The notes: a model not told the origin generated them from the sequence alone. DNA of 64,000 nucleotides from Acidovorax sp. (GCA_030692685.1 JAUXZO010000010.1:62001-126000); one strand, 5' to 3'; counted from the stretch's first letter, positions 31,930 through 41,228 are shown. Made by a program: numbers and translations.

Positions 31930-34776
31930 TCAGGCCGCTGCAGAGCGCCGTTCCAGGCTATCGACTGCCCCGGCGCTATTGCGGTCGGCCCGGCTCTTCG
32001 CCCAGCCCATCACGTCCTGCGCCGGCATGGGTCGCGCAATGCCAAATCCCTGCGCCCGTTCGCAGCCCAGCTCTAGCAGCTTGGCACATTGCTCCGGGGT
32101 TTCCACGCCTTCGGCCACCACGTGGCGGTTGAAGGCTGCAGCCAGAGCCACGATGGCGCTGACCAGGGTGAGGTCATCGCCGTCTTCCAGAATACCGCGC
32201 ACAAAGGACTGGTCGATCTTGATCGTCTCGGCGGGCAGGCGTTTGAGGTAGGACAGCGATGAGAACCCGGTGCCAAAGTCGTCCAGCGCAAAACGCACGC
32301 CCAGCGCTTGGCAGCTTTGCATCATGCGGCGCATGTACTGCATGTCTTCCAGCGCCGCGGATTCCAGAATCTCCAGCTCCAGCCGGGTGGGCGACACCTC
32401 GGGGCAGGTGTGCAGGATGTCTTTGAGGCGCTGGACGAAATTGGGGCGGTGGAAGTGGGGCGCGGCAATGTTCACGCTGACCTCCCACAACATGCCCGCG
32501 TCGGTCCATTGCCGCATTTGGGCCAGGGCCTGGCGCAGCACCCATTCGCCCAGCTCTGCCACCAGATCGATGTCTTCGATCAGCGGCAGCACATGTTGCG
32601 GGCCCAGCAGGCCTTGTTCGGGGTGTTGCCAGCGCAGCAGGGCTTCAAGGCCCAGGATCTCGCCTGTGCGCAGGTTGACTTTAGGCTGGTAGTGCAGCAC
32701 CAGTTCGCCTGCGTGCAGCGCCTGCGCAATGCGGGTCTGGCGCGTGTGCTGGGTCTGCACGGCGTGGTCAAGCTGTACGTCAAACACATGCATCTGGTTG
32801 CGGCCGAAGCTCTTGGCCTGGCACATGGCCTGGTCGGCATGGCGCAGCAGCGTGTCTGGTTTGGCGTCGTCTTGCGGAAACACGGCCACGCCGATGCTGA
32901 CGGTGGTGTTGAGCACGCGGTCATCGATGGCGTAAGGCGCGGCGAGTTGCTCCATCAGCACCGCGACGCGGGCCGTGATGGCCGGCACATCGGCCTGTTC
33001 GCCAAGCAGCAGCACAAACTCGTCTCCCCCCATGCGGGCGACGGCGTCACTGGCGGTGGCAAAAGCGCCCAGGCGGAGCGCGGTTTCTTTCAGCAAGCGG
33101 TCGCCGACGCGGTTGCCGTAGGTGTCGTTGATGGCCTGGAAATGGTCCAGGTCCAGCATGCACACCGCCAGCAGCAGGCCTTTGTTGCGGGCGACAAAAA
33201 TCGCGTGTGTCAAGCGTTCTGCCAGCGCCGCGCGGTTGTAGAGGCCCGTCAGCGCGTCGTGCCGTGCGTGCCACGAGATCTGGTGGCGCAGGTTGCGCGT
33301 CTCCGTCACGTCGCGGAACACCAGCACGCAGCCCACGGCCATACCGTCGCCTTTGCGAATGGCGGACGCGGTGTATTCGATGGCGTAGCGTTCGCCCGAT
33401 CGGTGGATCAGTACCTCGTAGGTGGCCTGTTTGAGCGCGCCGGTCTGGGTGTCGCGGTCTGACGCTGTGCTGGCGGCGCGGCTGGCAGGTTCTTCGTACA
33501 GACGGAACACGCTGTCGAGCTGGAGCCCTGCGGCCTGCTCGGCCGTGAACCCGGTCATCAGCTGAGCGGCTTCGTTCATGCTCTCAATGCGCCCGGCCAG
33601 ACCGGTGGTGATCACGCCGTCACCGATGGACGCCAGCGTGACTTCTGCCCGCTCTTTTTCTGCGTGCAATGCCTCCTGCGCGCGTTTGCGCTCGGTCACG
33701 TCGACCAGCGTGCCAATGGTTCCCGCCAGCGCGCCACTGGTGCTGGTGAACGGCGCTTCGTAGTACGCCATGTACAGAGGCGACTGGTGGGCGCGCTGAA
33801 TGCGGATTTCGTTGTCCTGCGCCTGTGCGATCTGGGCCGAACGCTCGGGCGACAGTTCCTCTGGGTAGGCCGGGGGAGGTGTTCCGGCATGCGCGGCGGC
33901 TGCGTTTGGCGGGGCTTTAAAAAGTTGTTGCCAGGCGCGGTTGGCGTCCAGATAGCTGCCGTCTGCATCGCGCACGAACACCGGCAGGGGCAGGGCGTCG
34001 ATCAGTTGCCTTGTGAAATGCAACTGCTCGCTTTGCATCTGTTGGGTATCGCGCAGCGACAGCACCAACGACTGGATCTTGCCCGCCATGTCGTTGAAAG
34101 TGCCCGCCACGGCACGCGATTCGAGCGTGCCGGTCTCTTGCATGCGCGTTTCCAGACGGCCTTGGCGGAACGCGTCGGTGGCTTCGGCCAGGCGGCGCAA
34201 CATGCGCGCATTGGCGCGCAGCAGCACGGTCAGCAGAACCAGGATGGTGAGGATGTTGAGCGCCGAGATGCGCGCTTGCACGATGACCGTGCTCCAGATA
34301 TCGCTGACCATCGGCTCGGTGCGCAAGGTCACGGTCAGCCGCGCGTTGGGCTGGCCGGAGGCCGTGTGCGCAAACTGCTGCGCCGGAGGCACCATGCCCA
34401 CCCAGTCCACAAACCACTGCGGGGCGGCAGCGATGCCGACAGGCAGCGCTGGGGTGACTTCGACAGCGGGTTGGTCCCCTGCTTGCCACTTCAGCGATTG
34501 CACGTTGCGCCCCAGGCTGGTGGCGCCTTCGTGCAACACGGCCGCAATTTCGGCGGGGCCGGTGGTTGTGGGGTGCAGGGCTGTCAACAAGGGCAGCAGC
34601 CGATTTCCGGCGCGCTGCAGTTCTGTGGCCGCGTGGCGGCGGACCTCATCGGTTTCTGCGGCCAGCAGGTAGTGATAGCGCACGGCAGTGACGATCAGGA
34701 TGATCAGCACAATGGGCAGATACAGCCGGGGGTAGGTGCCCCGAAGGAGCCATGTACTGAGATTTCCGGTGCGCAT
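31930..34776 (-). CDS. Membrane GGDEF/EAL cyclic-di-GMP enzyme with PAS domains
   Basis: A 948-residue inner-membrane signalling protein. TM1 at about 19-38 (LYLPIVLIILIVTAVRYHYLL) and TM2 at about 168-188 (ARISALNILTILVLLTVLL) flank a periplasmic sensor region. A HAMP-like linker follows, then two PAS domains (about 255-370 with VFVRDADGSYLDANRAWQQL, and 375-490). The GGDEF domain has an intact RMGGDEFVLLL and the EAL domain an intact EALLRW, with DDFGTGFSSL, KIDQSFV and EGVET all present. Both synthesis and hydrolysis of c-di-GMP are therefore possible; which dominates cannot be read. The upstream sequence on its strand is AT-rich (AATTAATTAACAATTC), a plausible promoter. Confidence 0.92.
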   Translation of the reverse strand: MRTGNLSTWLLRGTYPRLYLPIVLIILIVTAVRYHYLLAAETDEVRRHAATELQRAGNRLLPLLTALHPTTTGPAEIAAVLHEGATSLGRNVQSLKWQAGDQPAVEVTPALPVGIAAAPQWFVDWVGMVPPAQQFAHTASGQPNARLTVTLRTEPMVSDIWSTVIVQARISALNILTILVLLTVLLRANARMLRRLAEATDAFRQGRLETRMQETGTLESRAVAGTFNDMAGKIQSLVLSLRDTQQMQSEQLHFTRQLIDALPLPVFVRDADGSYLDANRAWQQLFKAPPNAAAAHAGTPPPAYPEELSPERSAQIAQAQDNEIRIQRAHQSPLYMAYYEAPFTSTSGALAGTIGTLVDVTERKRAQEALHAEKERAEVTLASIGDGVITTGLAGRIESMNEAAQLMTGFTAEQAAGLQLDSVFRLYEEPASRAASTASDRDTQTGALKQATYEVLIHRSGERYAIEYTASAIRKGDGMAVGCVLVFRDVTETRNLRHQISWHARHDALTGLYNRAALAERLTHAIFVARNKGLLLAVCMLDLDHFQAINDTYGNRVGDRLLKETALRLGAFATASDAVARMGGDEFVLLLGEQADVPAITARVAVLMEQLAAPYAIDDRVLNTTVSIGVAVFPQDDAKPDTLLRHADQAMCQAKSFGRNQMHVFDVQLDHAVQTQHTRQTRIAQALHAGELVLHYQPKVNLRTGEILGLEALLRWQHPEQGLLGPQHVLPLIEDIDLVAELGEWVLRQALAQMRQWTDAGMLWEVSVNIAAPHFHRPNFVQRLKDILHTCPEVSPTRLELEILESAALEDMQYMRRMMQSCQALGVRFALDDFGTGFSSLSYLKRLPAETIKIDQSFVRGILEDGDDLTLVSAIVALAAAFNRHVVAEGVETPEQCAKLLELGCERAQGFGIARPMPAQDVMGWAKSRADRNSAGAVDSLERRSAAA

Positions 34777-35070
34777 CGATCCAGGCCCTTTTCTAAAACC
34801 CCAGGGTAATGAATTGTTAATTAATTGTTGACTGGGGTGAGTCTAGCGCGTAGGGCTGTGCAAAACGTGTAACGGGGTAGCGCAGTCCCGTCCCGTTGTA
34901 GATGTGTGACGTTTTGTAAGCCATCGAAAGGTTGGCGCAAGGTGCGTGCGCCAGGTGAGGGGCGTGGTGTGCGGGATGCCCCACGCGCCAGTCTCTGATC
35001 TCGATGTCGGCAGTGACTGGCTTGATCGCCGTAACTGCCGGAGATGCTGTACTCGCTTCGCCGCCTCGGA
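34777..35070. other. Intergenic region with AT-rich promoter candidate
   Basis: Bases 34807-34830 (AATGAATTGTTAATTAATTG) are unusually AT-rich and lie just upstream of the minus-strand GGDEF/EAL gene, so they probably contain its promoter. The remainder towards the alcohol dehydrogenase stop holds nothing I recognise. Confidence 0.4.
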
Positions 35071-36207
35071 CTACAGCGATTGCTTCAGCATGTCCCGGTA
35101 TTCCTCCTGGGTGGCAACGCGTGGGTTGGTCTTGTGGCAGTGGTCTGCCATGGCGCCTTTGATGATCTCGTCGAACATGGCGTCCGTCACGCCCATCGCG
35201 GCCAGGCCGGTGGGCAGGCCCAGGCGCGCGTTCATGTCGCGGATGGCTTCAGGGATGTCGCCCGCTGCCGCCAAGCCCATCGCGTGGGCCATGCGCTCCA
35301 GGCGCTTTTCCTTTTGCACGGATTCGGCGGTCGCGTTGAAGCGGATGACAGCGGGCAGGAACATGGCGTTGAGCGTGCCATGGTGCAGGCGCGGGTTCAC
35401 GCCGCCCAGGCTGTGACTGAGCGAGTGCACGGCACCGAGGCCCTTTTGAAACGCCATGGCTCCTTGCATGCTGGCGCTCATCATGTGCAGGCGCGCATCG
35501 CGGTCGCTGCCGTTCTTGGTGGCCTGCTCGATGTTGGCCCAGCCGCGGGTGAGGCCATCCAGCGCAATGCCATCGGCCGGTGGGTTGAAGGCCGCCGACA
35601 TGAACGTCTCCATGCAGTGCGCAATCGCATCCATGCCGGTGGCTGCCGTCAGCCCGGGTGGCAGGCCCAGCGTGAGTTCGGGGTCGCAGATGGCGGTCTT
35701 GGGCACCAGGTGCCACGAGTGAAAACCCAGCTTGCGGTGGTCGTCCACGATGATGATCGCGCCGCGTGCCACCTCGCTGCCGGTGCCGCTGGTGGTGGGC
35801 ACGGCGATCAGCGGCGCGGCGCGTTCGGTGATGCGGGGCGAGCCACCTTCGATGGTGGCGTAGTGGGTCAGCGGGCCTTCGTGCGTGGCGGCAATGGCAA
35901 TGCCCTTGGCGCAGTCGATGGCCGAGCCGCCGCCCACGGCAATCAGGCCGTCGCAACCCTGGGACTTGTACATCTCCACGGCCGCGCGCACGGCGGCCTC
36001 GGTGGGGTTGGATGGCGTCTGGTCAAACACGGCCACGGTCATGCCGGGCAAGGCGTCCAGCGCCTTTTGCAGCACACCAGCGGCTTTTACGCCGGGGTCT
36101 GTCACGACCAAGGGGCGCGTGATGCCGACCCGTTCGCATTCTTGCTTGAGCAGCTTGACAGCGCCGAATTCGAACTGGATCTGGGTGACGTAGTAGATGA
36201 ATGCCAT
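35071..36207 (-). CDS. Iron-containing alcohol dehydrogenase
   Basis: A 378-residue group III (iron-type) alcohol dehydrogenase. The NAD-binding GGGS motif lies at 92-95 (AVGGGSAIDCAKG). The metal ligands of the family are present: Asp193 and His197 in GMDAIAHCMETF, His261 in AVHSLSHSLGG and His275 in LHHGTLNAMFLP, with the same 14-residue spacing between the last two as in FucO. The enzyme should interconvert an alcohol and aldehyde or ketone; the substrate is unknown. No clear ribosome site precedes the ATG. It is divergent from the exported hydratase-like gene, with 100 bases between them. Confidence 0.92.
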   Translation of the reverse strand: MAFIYYVTQIQFEFGAVKLLKQECERVGITRPLVVTDPGVKAAGVLQKALDALPGMTVAVFDQTPSNPTEAAVRAAVEMYKSQGCDGLIAVGGGSAIDCAKGIAIAATHEGPLTHYATIEGGSPRITERAAPLIAVPTTSGTGSEVARGAIIIVDDHRKLGFHSWHLVPKTAICDPELTLGLPPGLTAATGMDAIAHCMETFMSAAFNPPADGIALDGLTRGWANIEQATKNGSDRDARLHMMSASMQGAMAFQKGLGAVHSLSHSLGGVNPRLHHGTLNAMFLPAVIRFNATAESVQKEKRLERMAHAMGLAAAGDIPEAIRDMNARLGLPTGLAAMGVTDAMFDEIIKGAMADHCHKTNPRVATQEEYRDMLKQSL

Positions 36208-36292
36208 GGTGCAACAGGATGTGTGAAAGAAGACGCCAGCGATTACGATAGCCCGGCAGCGTTGAGAGCAACCAACGAATAGCCCACTTTAT

Positions 36293-36301
36293 AAGGAGGA
36301 G
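36293..36301 (+). promoter_or_regulatory. Strong ribosome binding site of the hydratase-like gene
   Basis: AAGGAGGAG lies 6 bases before ATG 36308, almost fully complementary to the 16S anti-Shine-Dalgarno. It fixes the start so that a signal peptide is included. Confidence 0.85.
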
Positions 36302-36307
36302 ACACCC

Positions 36308-37177
36308 ATGAACACGAAGCAAACCCTGATGGCGGCACTCTTTGCCGTCACCTCTGTGACAAGCGCGCAGGCCCAGTGCCTCACCGACGCGCAGGCAGCC
36401 GACCTGGTGGCCAGCTACATCGCCAAGACCCCAGCAGCCAACCCCGAGAACCTGTCGGATGCCGATGGCGCTTGCACGCGCGGCAAGGTCAACGCATTGC
36501 TGGCGCAGCGGCTGGGCAAGGTGATTGGCTACAAGGCAGGCCTCACCAACCCGGCGGTGCAAAAGCGTTTCAACACCGATAAGCCCGTGTGGGGCAAGCT
36601 CTACGAAGGCATGGTGCTGCCGAGCGGCGCCACGGTGGACGCAGCGTTTGGCGCCCGGCCTTTGTATGAAGCCGACATGCTGGTGCGCGTAAAAAGCACG
36701 GCCATCAACCATGCAAAAACACCCATGGACGTGCTGGACGCGGTGGACCAGATCATTCCCTTCATCGAGCTGCCTGACCTGATGGTGCAGGCGCCTCCCA
36801 AGCTCAACGGCGCGGGCGTGACGGCCATCAATGTGGGTGCGCGCCTGGGCGTAGCGGGTGCGCCCATCGCGGTGCCCGCCTATCGGGCCGAGCGCTTTGC
36901 CATGCTGAAGGCGCTGGCCGACATGAATGTGTCGCTGGCCGATGGCGCGGGCGCCCGCCTGGGCGGCGGCAAGGGCAGTGACATCCTCGATCACCCCCTC
37001 AACGCCGTGGTGTGGCTGGCCGGGGCGCTCAAGCAAGAGGGCCTTGTCATGCAGGCGGGTGATCTGATCAGCCTGGGCTCGTTCTCGCCGCTGCTGCCGC
37101 CCAAGGCGGGCTTGGCGGTGACGGCCACGTACGACGGCTTGCCAGGCGCTGCCCCGGTGCGGGTGACCTTCAAGTAA
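36308..37177 (+). CDS. Exported MhpD-like hydratase / FAH-family protein
   Basis: A 289-residue protein resembling 2-keto-4-pentenoate hydratases (MhpD/FAH superfamily). It carries a clear Sec signal peptide (MNTKQTLMAALFAVTSVTSAQA, cleavage after about residue 22), which is unexpected for this cytosolic enzyme group. Candidate metal ligands are kept: Glu121 and Asp123 in YEADMLVRV, and Glu154 in FIELPDL, comparable to the acidic triad of MhpD. The pattern KVIGYKAGLTNPAVQKRF matches the substrate-lid region of hydratases. Either a periplasmic hydratase or a protein with a changed role is possible. A terminator follows immediately. Confidence 0.8.
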   Translation: MNTKQTLMAALFAVTSVTSAQAQCLTDAQAADLVASYIAKTPAANPENLSDADGACTRGKVNALLAQRLGKVIGYKAGLTNPAVQKRFNTDKPVWGKLYEGMVLPSGATVDAAFGARPLYEADMLVRVKSTAINHAKTPMDVLDAVDQIIPFIELPDLMVQAPPKLNGAGVTAINVGARLGVAGAPIAVPAYRAERFAMLKALADMNVSLADGAGARLGGGKGSDILDHPLNAVVWLAGALKQEGLVMQAGDLISLGSFSPLLPPKAGLAVTATYDGLPGAAPVRVTFK

Positions 37178-37203
37178 AACACCCCTGAAAAACGCCCTGG
37201 TTT

Positions 37204-37228
37204 GCCCGCGCTCTGCGGGCTTCTTTCT
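37204..37228 (+). terminator. Rho-independent terminator after the hydratase-like gene
   Basis: GCCCGC and GCGGGC form a 6-bp GC stem with loop GCTCT, followed by TTCTTTCT. It lies 26 bases after the stop codon. Confidence 0.7.
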
Positions 37229-37247
37229 GTTGCCGAGACTTTGACCG

Positions 37248-38210
37248 TTGACCGATCTGCACATTCACCACACCCGCCTGACTCCCCAGATGCGCAGCGT
37301 GCTCGAACGCATGGCCCGCGCAGGGCATGCACCGCTGCACACCCGCTCTGTGCAAGACGCGCGCGCTGCCTACCAGGCGGGCGCCGATGTGCTGGAGGTG
37401 CCCAAGGCGGCCCTGGCGCGCGTGGAAGATCTGCAGATCCCGGCCCGCGATGGCCATGCACTGCCTGCCAGGTTGTATGCAGCTTCTACGGACGTGGGGC
37501 AACCCCTGCTGCTGTACACCCATGGCGGGGGCTTCACCATTGGCAATATCGCCACCCACGACATCCTGTGCCGCGAACTGGCGCGCCTGGCTGGGTGCAT
37601 GGTGGTGTCGCTGGACTACCGGCTGGCGCCGGAGCACCGGTTTCCCATGGCCAGCAACGATGCGTGGGATGCACTGCAGTGGCTGGCAGCCCACGCTGAA
37701 TCCCTGGGTGCAGACCCCGCGCGGTTGGCGGTGGGTGGCGACAGCGCAGGGGGCACGCTGGCGGCTGTCAACGCCATCCTGGCGCGAGACGCAGGCCTGC
37801 CGCTGGCGTTGCAGTTGCTGATCTACCCCGGCTGCGCCGCGCACCAGGACACGCCCTCCCACACCACCTTTGCACGCGGACTGGTGCTGGAGGCACCCGC
37901 CATCAGCTGGTTCTTTGGTCACTACGTGCGCAGCCGCGAGGAGCGCGACGATTGGCGTTTTGCACCGCTGAACGCACACGATGTGGACGGCGTGGCGCCC
38001 GCGTGGGTGGGCCTGGCCGAATGCGATCCGCTGGTGGATGAAGGCATAGCCTACGCCGACAAGCTGCGCATGGCGGGGGTGCCGGTGGACCTCGATATTT
38101 ACCGTGGGGTGACCCACGAATTCATCAAGATGGGCCGCGCGATTCCTGAAGCGCGCCAGGCCCATGCCGACGCAGCCCGTGCGCTGCGCCGGGCTTTTTC
38201 TTTGCAGTGA
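37248..38210 (+). CDS. Alpha/beta hydrolase, hormone-sensitive-lipase-like esterase
   Basis: A 320-residue esterase of the HSL (family IV) group. HGGGFTIGN supplies the oxyanion hole, GDSAGG the nucleophile Ser elbow, the Asp lies in AECDPLVDEG, and the His in YRGVTHEFIKMG completes the triad. It should hydrolyse short-chain esters. The listed start is TTG 37248, soon after the upstream terminator; later in-frame ATGs (e.g. MRSVLERMARAG) are possible. Its stop codon lies 8 bases before the ATG of the thioesterase-GNAT gene, so those two are probably co-transcribed. Confidence 0.87.
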   Translation: MTDLHIHHTRLTPQMRSVLERMARAGHAPLHTRSVQDARAAYQAGADVLEVPKAALARVEDLQIPARDGHALPARLYAASTDVGQPLLLYTHGGGFTIGNIATHDILCRELARLAGCMVVSLDYRLAPEHRFPMASNDAWDALQWLAAHAESLGADPARLAVGGDSAGGTLAAVNAILARDAGLPLALQLLIYPGCAAHQDTPSHTTFARGLVLEAPAISWFFGHYVRSREERDDWRFAPLNAHDVDGVAPAWVGLAECDPLVDEGIAYADKLRMAGVPVDLDIYRGVTHEFIKMGRAIPEARQAHADAARALRRAFSLQ

Positions 38211-38218
38211 GGAAACCC

Positions 38219-39076
38219 ATGCAACGCAGTGACTTCCGCTGTTTTCACCGCCTGCGCGTGCGCTGGGCCGAGGTGGACATGCAAAAAATCGTGTTCAACG
38301 CGCACTACCTGATGTACATCGACACCGCGATGAGCGACTACTGGCGTGCGCTGGCCTTGCCCTACGAGGCCAGCATGGAGGCCCTGGGCGGCGAGATGTA
38401 CGTGAAGAAGGCCACGGTCGAATACCACGCGTCTGCGCGGCTCGATGACACGCTGGATGTGGGCCTGCGCTGCGCGCGTGTGGGCAACTCGTCCAGCCTG
38501 TTCGAGGCGGGCATCTTCAGTGGCGACCAGCTACTGGTTTCGGGTGAACTGGTCTATGTGTTTGCCGACCCCAACACCCAGACCTCGCGGCCTGTGCCGC
38601 CTGCGTTGCGCGCCATCTTTGAGAGCTTCGAGGCAGGCGCCGAGATGGCAGAGGTGCGCACCGGCGACTGGAACGCGCTGGGCCGCGACGCGGGTCGCCT
38701 GCGCACCGCGGTGTTTGTGCGCGAGCAGCGCATTCCCGCCGAGATTGAGGCCGATGCGCTCGACGCCACCGCGCGCCATGCCGTGGTCTACAACCGGCTG
38801 GGTCTGCCGGTGGCCACGGGCCGGTTGCTGCAAGCATCGCCGGGCGTCGGCCGCATTGGCCGCATGGCGGTGGACCGGTCGGTGCGCGGCGCGCAATGGG
38901 GGCGGCAGGTGCTGGATGCGCTCGTCGCTGCATCGCGTGAGCGCGGCGACAACGCTGTGCATCTGCATGCCCAGCGCAGTGCCGAAGGCTTTTATCGCCG
39001 GGCGGGGTTTGTGGTGTACGGCGAACCGTGGGAAGAAGCGGGCATCGCGCACATTGCCATGGAGCAACAGTTGTGA
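38219..39076 (+). CDS. YbgC-like thioesterase fused to GNAT acetyltransferase
   Basis: A 285-residue two-domain protein. Residues 1-135 form a hot-dog thioesterase (RVRWAEVDMQKIVFNAHYLMYIDTAMSDYW, where Asp, Asn and His fall as in 4-hydroxybenzoyl-CoA thioesterases). Residues about 145-285 form a GNAT fold (RTAVFVREQRIPAEIEADALD, RIGRMAVDRSVRGAQWGRQVLDAL with the acetyl-CoA loop, and EGFYRRAGFVVYGEPWEEAGIAHIAM as in the YjcF/ElaA type). ATG 38219 has GAGGA 5 bases upstream. The fusion suggests an acyl-CoA-related reaction where one domain feeds or edits the other; no function is known to me. Confidence 0.88.
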   Translation: MQRSDFRCFHRLRVRWAEVDMQKIVFNAHYLMYIDTAMSDYWRALALPYEASMEALGGEMYVKKATVEYHASARLDDTLDVGLRCARVGNSSSLFEAGIFSGDQLLVSGELVYVFADPNTQTSRPVPPALRAIFESFEAGAEMAEVRTGDWNALGRDAGRLRTAVFVREQRIPAEIEADALDATARHAVVYNRLGLPVATGRLLQASPGVGRIGRMAVDRSVRGAQWGRQVLDALVAASRERGDNAVHLHAQRSAEGFYRRAGFVVYGEPWEEAGIAHIAMEQQL

Positions 39077-39192
39077 ATAATTGCTATAAAAAGAGAAGCT
39101 GGTGCCGCTTGATACCAATGGGTTGTAGATAGTTTTATATCTGAAACCGTTTTGATTCAAGCGCTACCAGCTCCTCTATTGATAGCTTCAGC
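39075..39192. repeat. Composite palindromic repeat region
   Basis: Two half-copies of the dispersed repeat flank a low-GC core: ATTGCTATAAAAAGAGAAGC with GCTGGTGCCGCTTGATACCA on the left, and TTTTGATTCAAGCGCTACCA with GCTCCTCTATTGATAGCTTC on the right. The outer arms are inverted, so the whole may fold as one hairpin between the convergent genes. Confidence 0.6.
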
Positions 39193-39281
39193 GAGCTGCT
39201 AAGTAGTGTTTTGCAGTGCTACTTGAGGCTACGCACTGCAGCGTGCCGGTGACGGGGTCAGCCCCAGCGCACCCACAGGCA

Positions 39282-40199
39282 TCAGATGTCCGCCAGCAAC
39301 TCGTAGGGCAGGGGGGCAAGTGTCAGTGGCACGCCGTCAGCGTTGCCCACTTGCAGCGCGCCCTGGGTGGCCGACGCAATCTGCAGCGACACGATGGCAT
39401 CGACCCCACCGCCGGGTGCGGGGGCGACTTGCACCACGGTGCCACAAGGCTGCTCCGGGTCGGCGGCCGCAAACACTTCGGCTCCCACCGCCACATCGGC
39501 GTCGGCGTGCGCAATGTAGGCCCGGCGCTTGAGCGTGCCGCGGAACTGGCTGCGCGCAACCACCTCTTGCCCTGGGTAGCAGCCCTTCTTGAAGCTCACG
39601 CCGCCCACGGATTCGTAGTTGAGCATCTGCGGCACAAAAGATTCGAAGACGGGGGTGGTCAGTGTGGCCACACCGCTGCGCACCTCGCTCCACAGCCACA
39701 GGGCCGGGTCGATGGCCGTACCTGCAGGGGCGGGGTCTGACGCGGGGGCGAGCCAGAGGGCTCGGGGCTGACCATCAGCCGGATACAGATGCACCACGCT
39801 GGCGGCTCCGATGTCGGCCTTGGTCCACGCCGCCTGCGGGCCACTGGCCAAGGCAGTTACAGCGTCTCCCGCCAACCCGTACAGCGCAAATTCGGCAGTG
39901 GCATCCGTCAACTTGGCCTTGCTGCGCATCACAAACATGGACAGGCGTTTGAGTGTGGTGGGCAACAGGTCGTGGCTGCAGAGCAAAAGTATTTCGGTGG
40001 CGCTGCGCTTAAAGCCGACGAAACTGGCCTGCATCCGGCCCTTGGCCGACAGAAAGGCCGCTAGGCGGGCCTGGTCCAAACCCAGCAGAGCGAAATCCTG
40101 GGTGAGCTGGCCGTGCAGAAACTTGGCGGCGTCTTCGCCTTCCACGCGAATCACGCCCAGATGGGACAAGGGGGCAATGCCGTTCAGGGGGTAAGTCAT
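39282..40199 (-). CDS. ygfZ: YgfZ/GcvT-type folate-binding protein
   Basis: A 305-residue protein of the YgfZ family, which uses tetrahydrofolate to help maintain or repair iron-sulfur clusters, including those of MiaB. The signature KGCYPGQEVVARSQFRG (about residue 200) contains the essential cysteine. The N-terminus (LSHLGVIRVEGEDAAKFLHGQLTQDF) is the usual family start. ATG 40199 is chosen since the sequence beyond it lacks family character. It is divergent from mltG, the two start codons lying 10 bases apart, so the promoters must overlap the opposite coding regions. Confidence 0.9.
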   Translation of the reverse strand: MTYPLNGIAPLSHLGVIRVEGEDAAKFLHGQLTQDFALLGLDQARLAAFLSAKGRMQASFVGFKRSATEILLLCSHDLLPTTLKRLSMFVMRSKAKLTDATAEFALYGLAGDAVTALASGPQAAWTKADIGAASVVHLYPADGQPRALWLAPASDPAPAGTAIDPALWLWSEVRSGVATLTTPVFESFVPQMLNYESVGGVSFKKGCYPGQEVVARSQFRGTLKRRAYIAHADADVAVGAEVFAAADPEQPCGTVVQVAPAPGGGVDAIVSLQIASATQGALQVGNADGVPLTLAPLPYELLADI

Positions 40200-40208
40200 C
40201 GCTGAATT

Positions 40209-41228
40209 ATGATGCCCGGTCCCATTCATACAGGCAGCAGGGTTGTGCGACGTTTACTGGTTTTGATCGTGTTGGTTGTCATTGCATCGGGTGGCGCCAC
40301 CTTCTGGTGGTTGCATCAGCCTATGGTGGCGGGTAGCGACGCGCTGGAGCTGGCCATTGAGCCTGGCACCACCCCGCGCGGCGTGGCCCGCGACGTGGTG
40401 GCAGCCGGGGCGCAGACCGACGCGCGCCTGCTGTATGCGTGGTTCCGCTTCTCGGGCCAGGACCGGGCCATCAAAGCGGGCAATTACGAAATCCCCCCTG
40501 GCACCACGCCGCGCAGCCTGCTGCAAAAACTGGTGCGTGGCGAAGAAAGCCTGCGCGCCATCACCCTGGTTGAAGGGTGGAACTGGCGCCAGGTGCGCCA
40601 AGCGCTGGCGCGGGAAGACCAGCTCAAGCCCGACTCTGCCAGCCTGACCGATGAAGCGCTGATGGCGCAACTGGGCAGGCCGGGCGTGCACCCGGAGGGG
40701 CGTTTCTTCCCGGACACGTATACCTACGCCAAAGGCTCCAGCGACATCGCGCTGCTGCGCAGGGCCCTGCACTCCATGGACCGACGCCTGGAAGCCGCAT
40801 GGGCCCAGCGCGCGGCGGACACACCCCTCAAATCCTTGGACGAGGCGCTAGTCCTGGCCAGCATTGTCGAAAAGGAAACCGGCCGCGCCAGCGACCGCGC
40901 ACAGATCGCCGGTGTGTTTGCCAACCGCCTGCGCATTGGCATGCTGCTGCAGACCGACCCCACAGTCATCTACGGAATGGGTGAAAAGTTTGACGGCAAC
41001 CTGCGTCGGCGCGACCTGCAGACCGACACGCCGTGGAACACCTACACCCGCGGTGGTTTGCCGCCCACGCCCATTTCGATGCCGGGCAAGGCGTCGCTCG
41101 TGGCGGCTGTGCAGCCTGAAGCCACACGTGCCTTGTACTTTGTGGCCAAGGGCGACGGCACCAGCCATTTCAGCGCGTCGCTGGAAGAGCACAACCGGGC
41201 GGTCAATCGCTACCAGCGGGGTCAATGA
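40209..41228 (+). CDS. mltG: Endolytic murein transglycosylase
   Basis: A 339-residue YceG/MltG protein that cuts nascent glycan strands and limits peptidoglycan chain length. One N-terminal membrane span (about 13-35: VRRLLVLIVLVVIASGGATFWWL) anchors it in the inner membrane. A LysM-like region follows (VAGSDALELAIEPGTTPRGVARD). The catalytic Glu is residue 221 in LASIVEKETGR, and DPTVIYGMG is a further family motif. ATG 40209 is followed at once by a second ATG. It heads the order mltG-tmk-holB-pilZ-tatD, which is widely conserved in gamma- and betaproteobacteria. Confidence 0.93.
   Translation: MMPGPIHTGSRVVRRLLVLIVLVVIASGGATFWWLHQPMVAGSDALELAIEPGTTPRGVARDVVAAGAQTDARLLYAWFRFSGQDRAIKAGNYEIPPGTTPRSLLQKLVRGEESLRAITLVEGWNWRQVRQALAREDQLKPDSASLTDEALMAQLGRPGVHPEGRFFPDTYTYAKGSSDIALLRRALHSMDRRLEAAWAQRAADTPLKSLDEALVLASIVEKETGRASDRAQIAGVFANRLRIGMLLQTDPTVIYGMGEKFDGNLRRRDLQTDTPWNTYTRGGLPPTPISMPGKASLVAAVQPEATRALYFVAKGDGTSHFSASLEEHNRAVNRYQRGQ

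Noticed and set aside
32308..33462. 384-codon open frame on the plus strand
   Set aside because: Antisense to the GGDEF/EAL gene at 31930-34776 with no recognisable domain.
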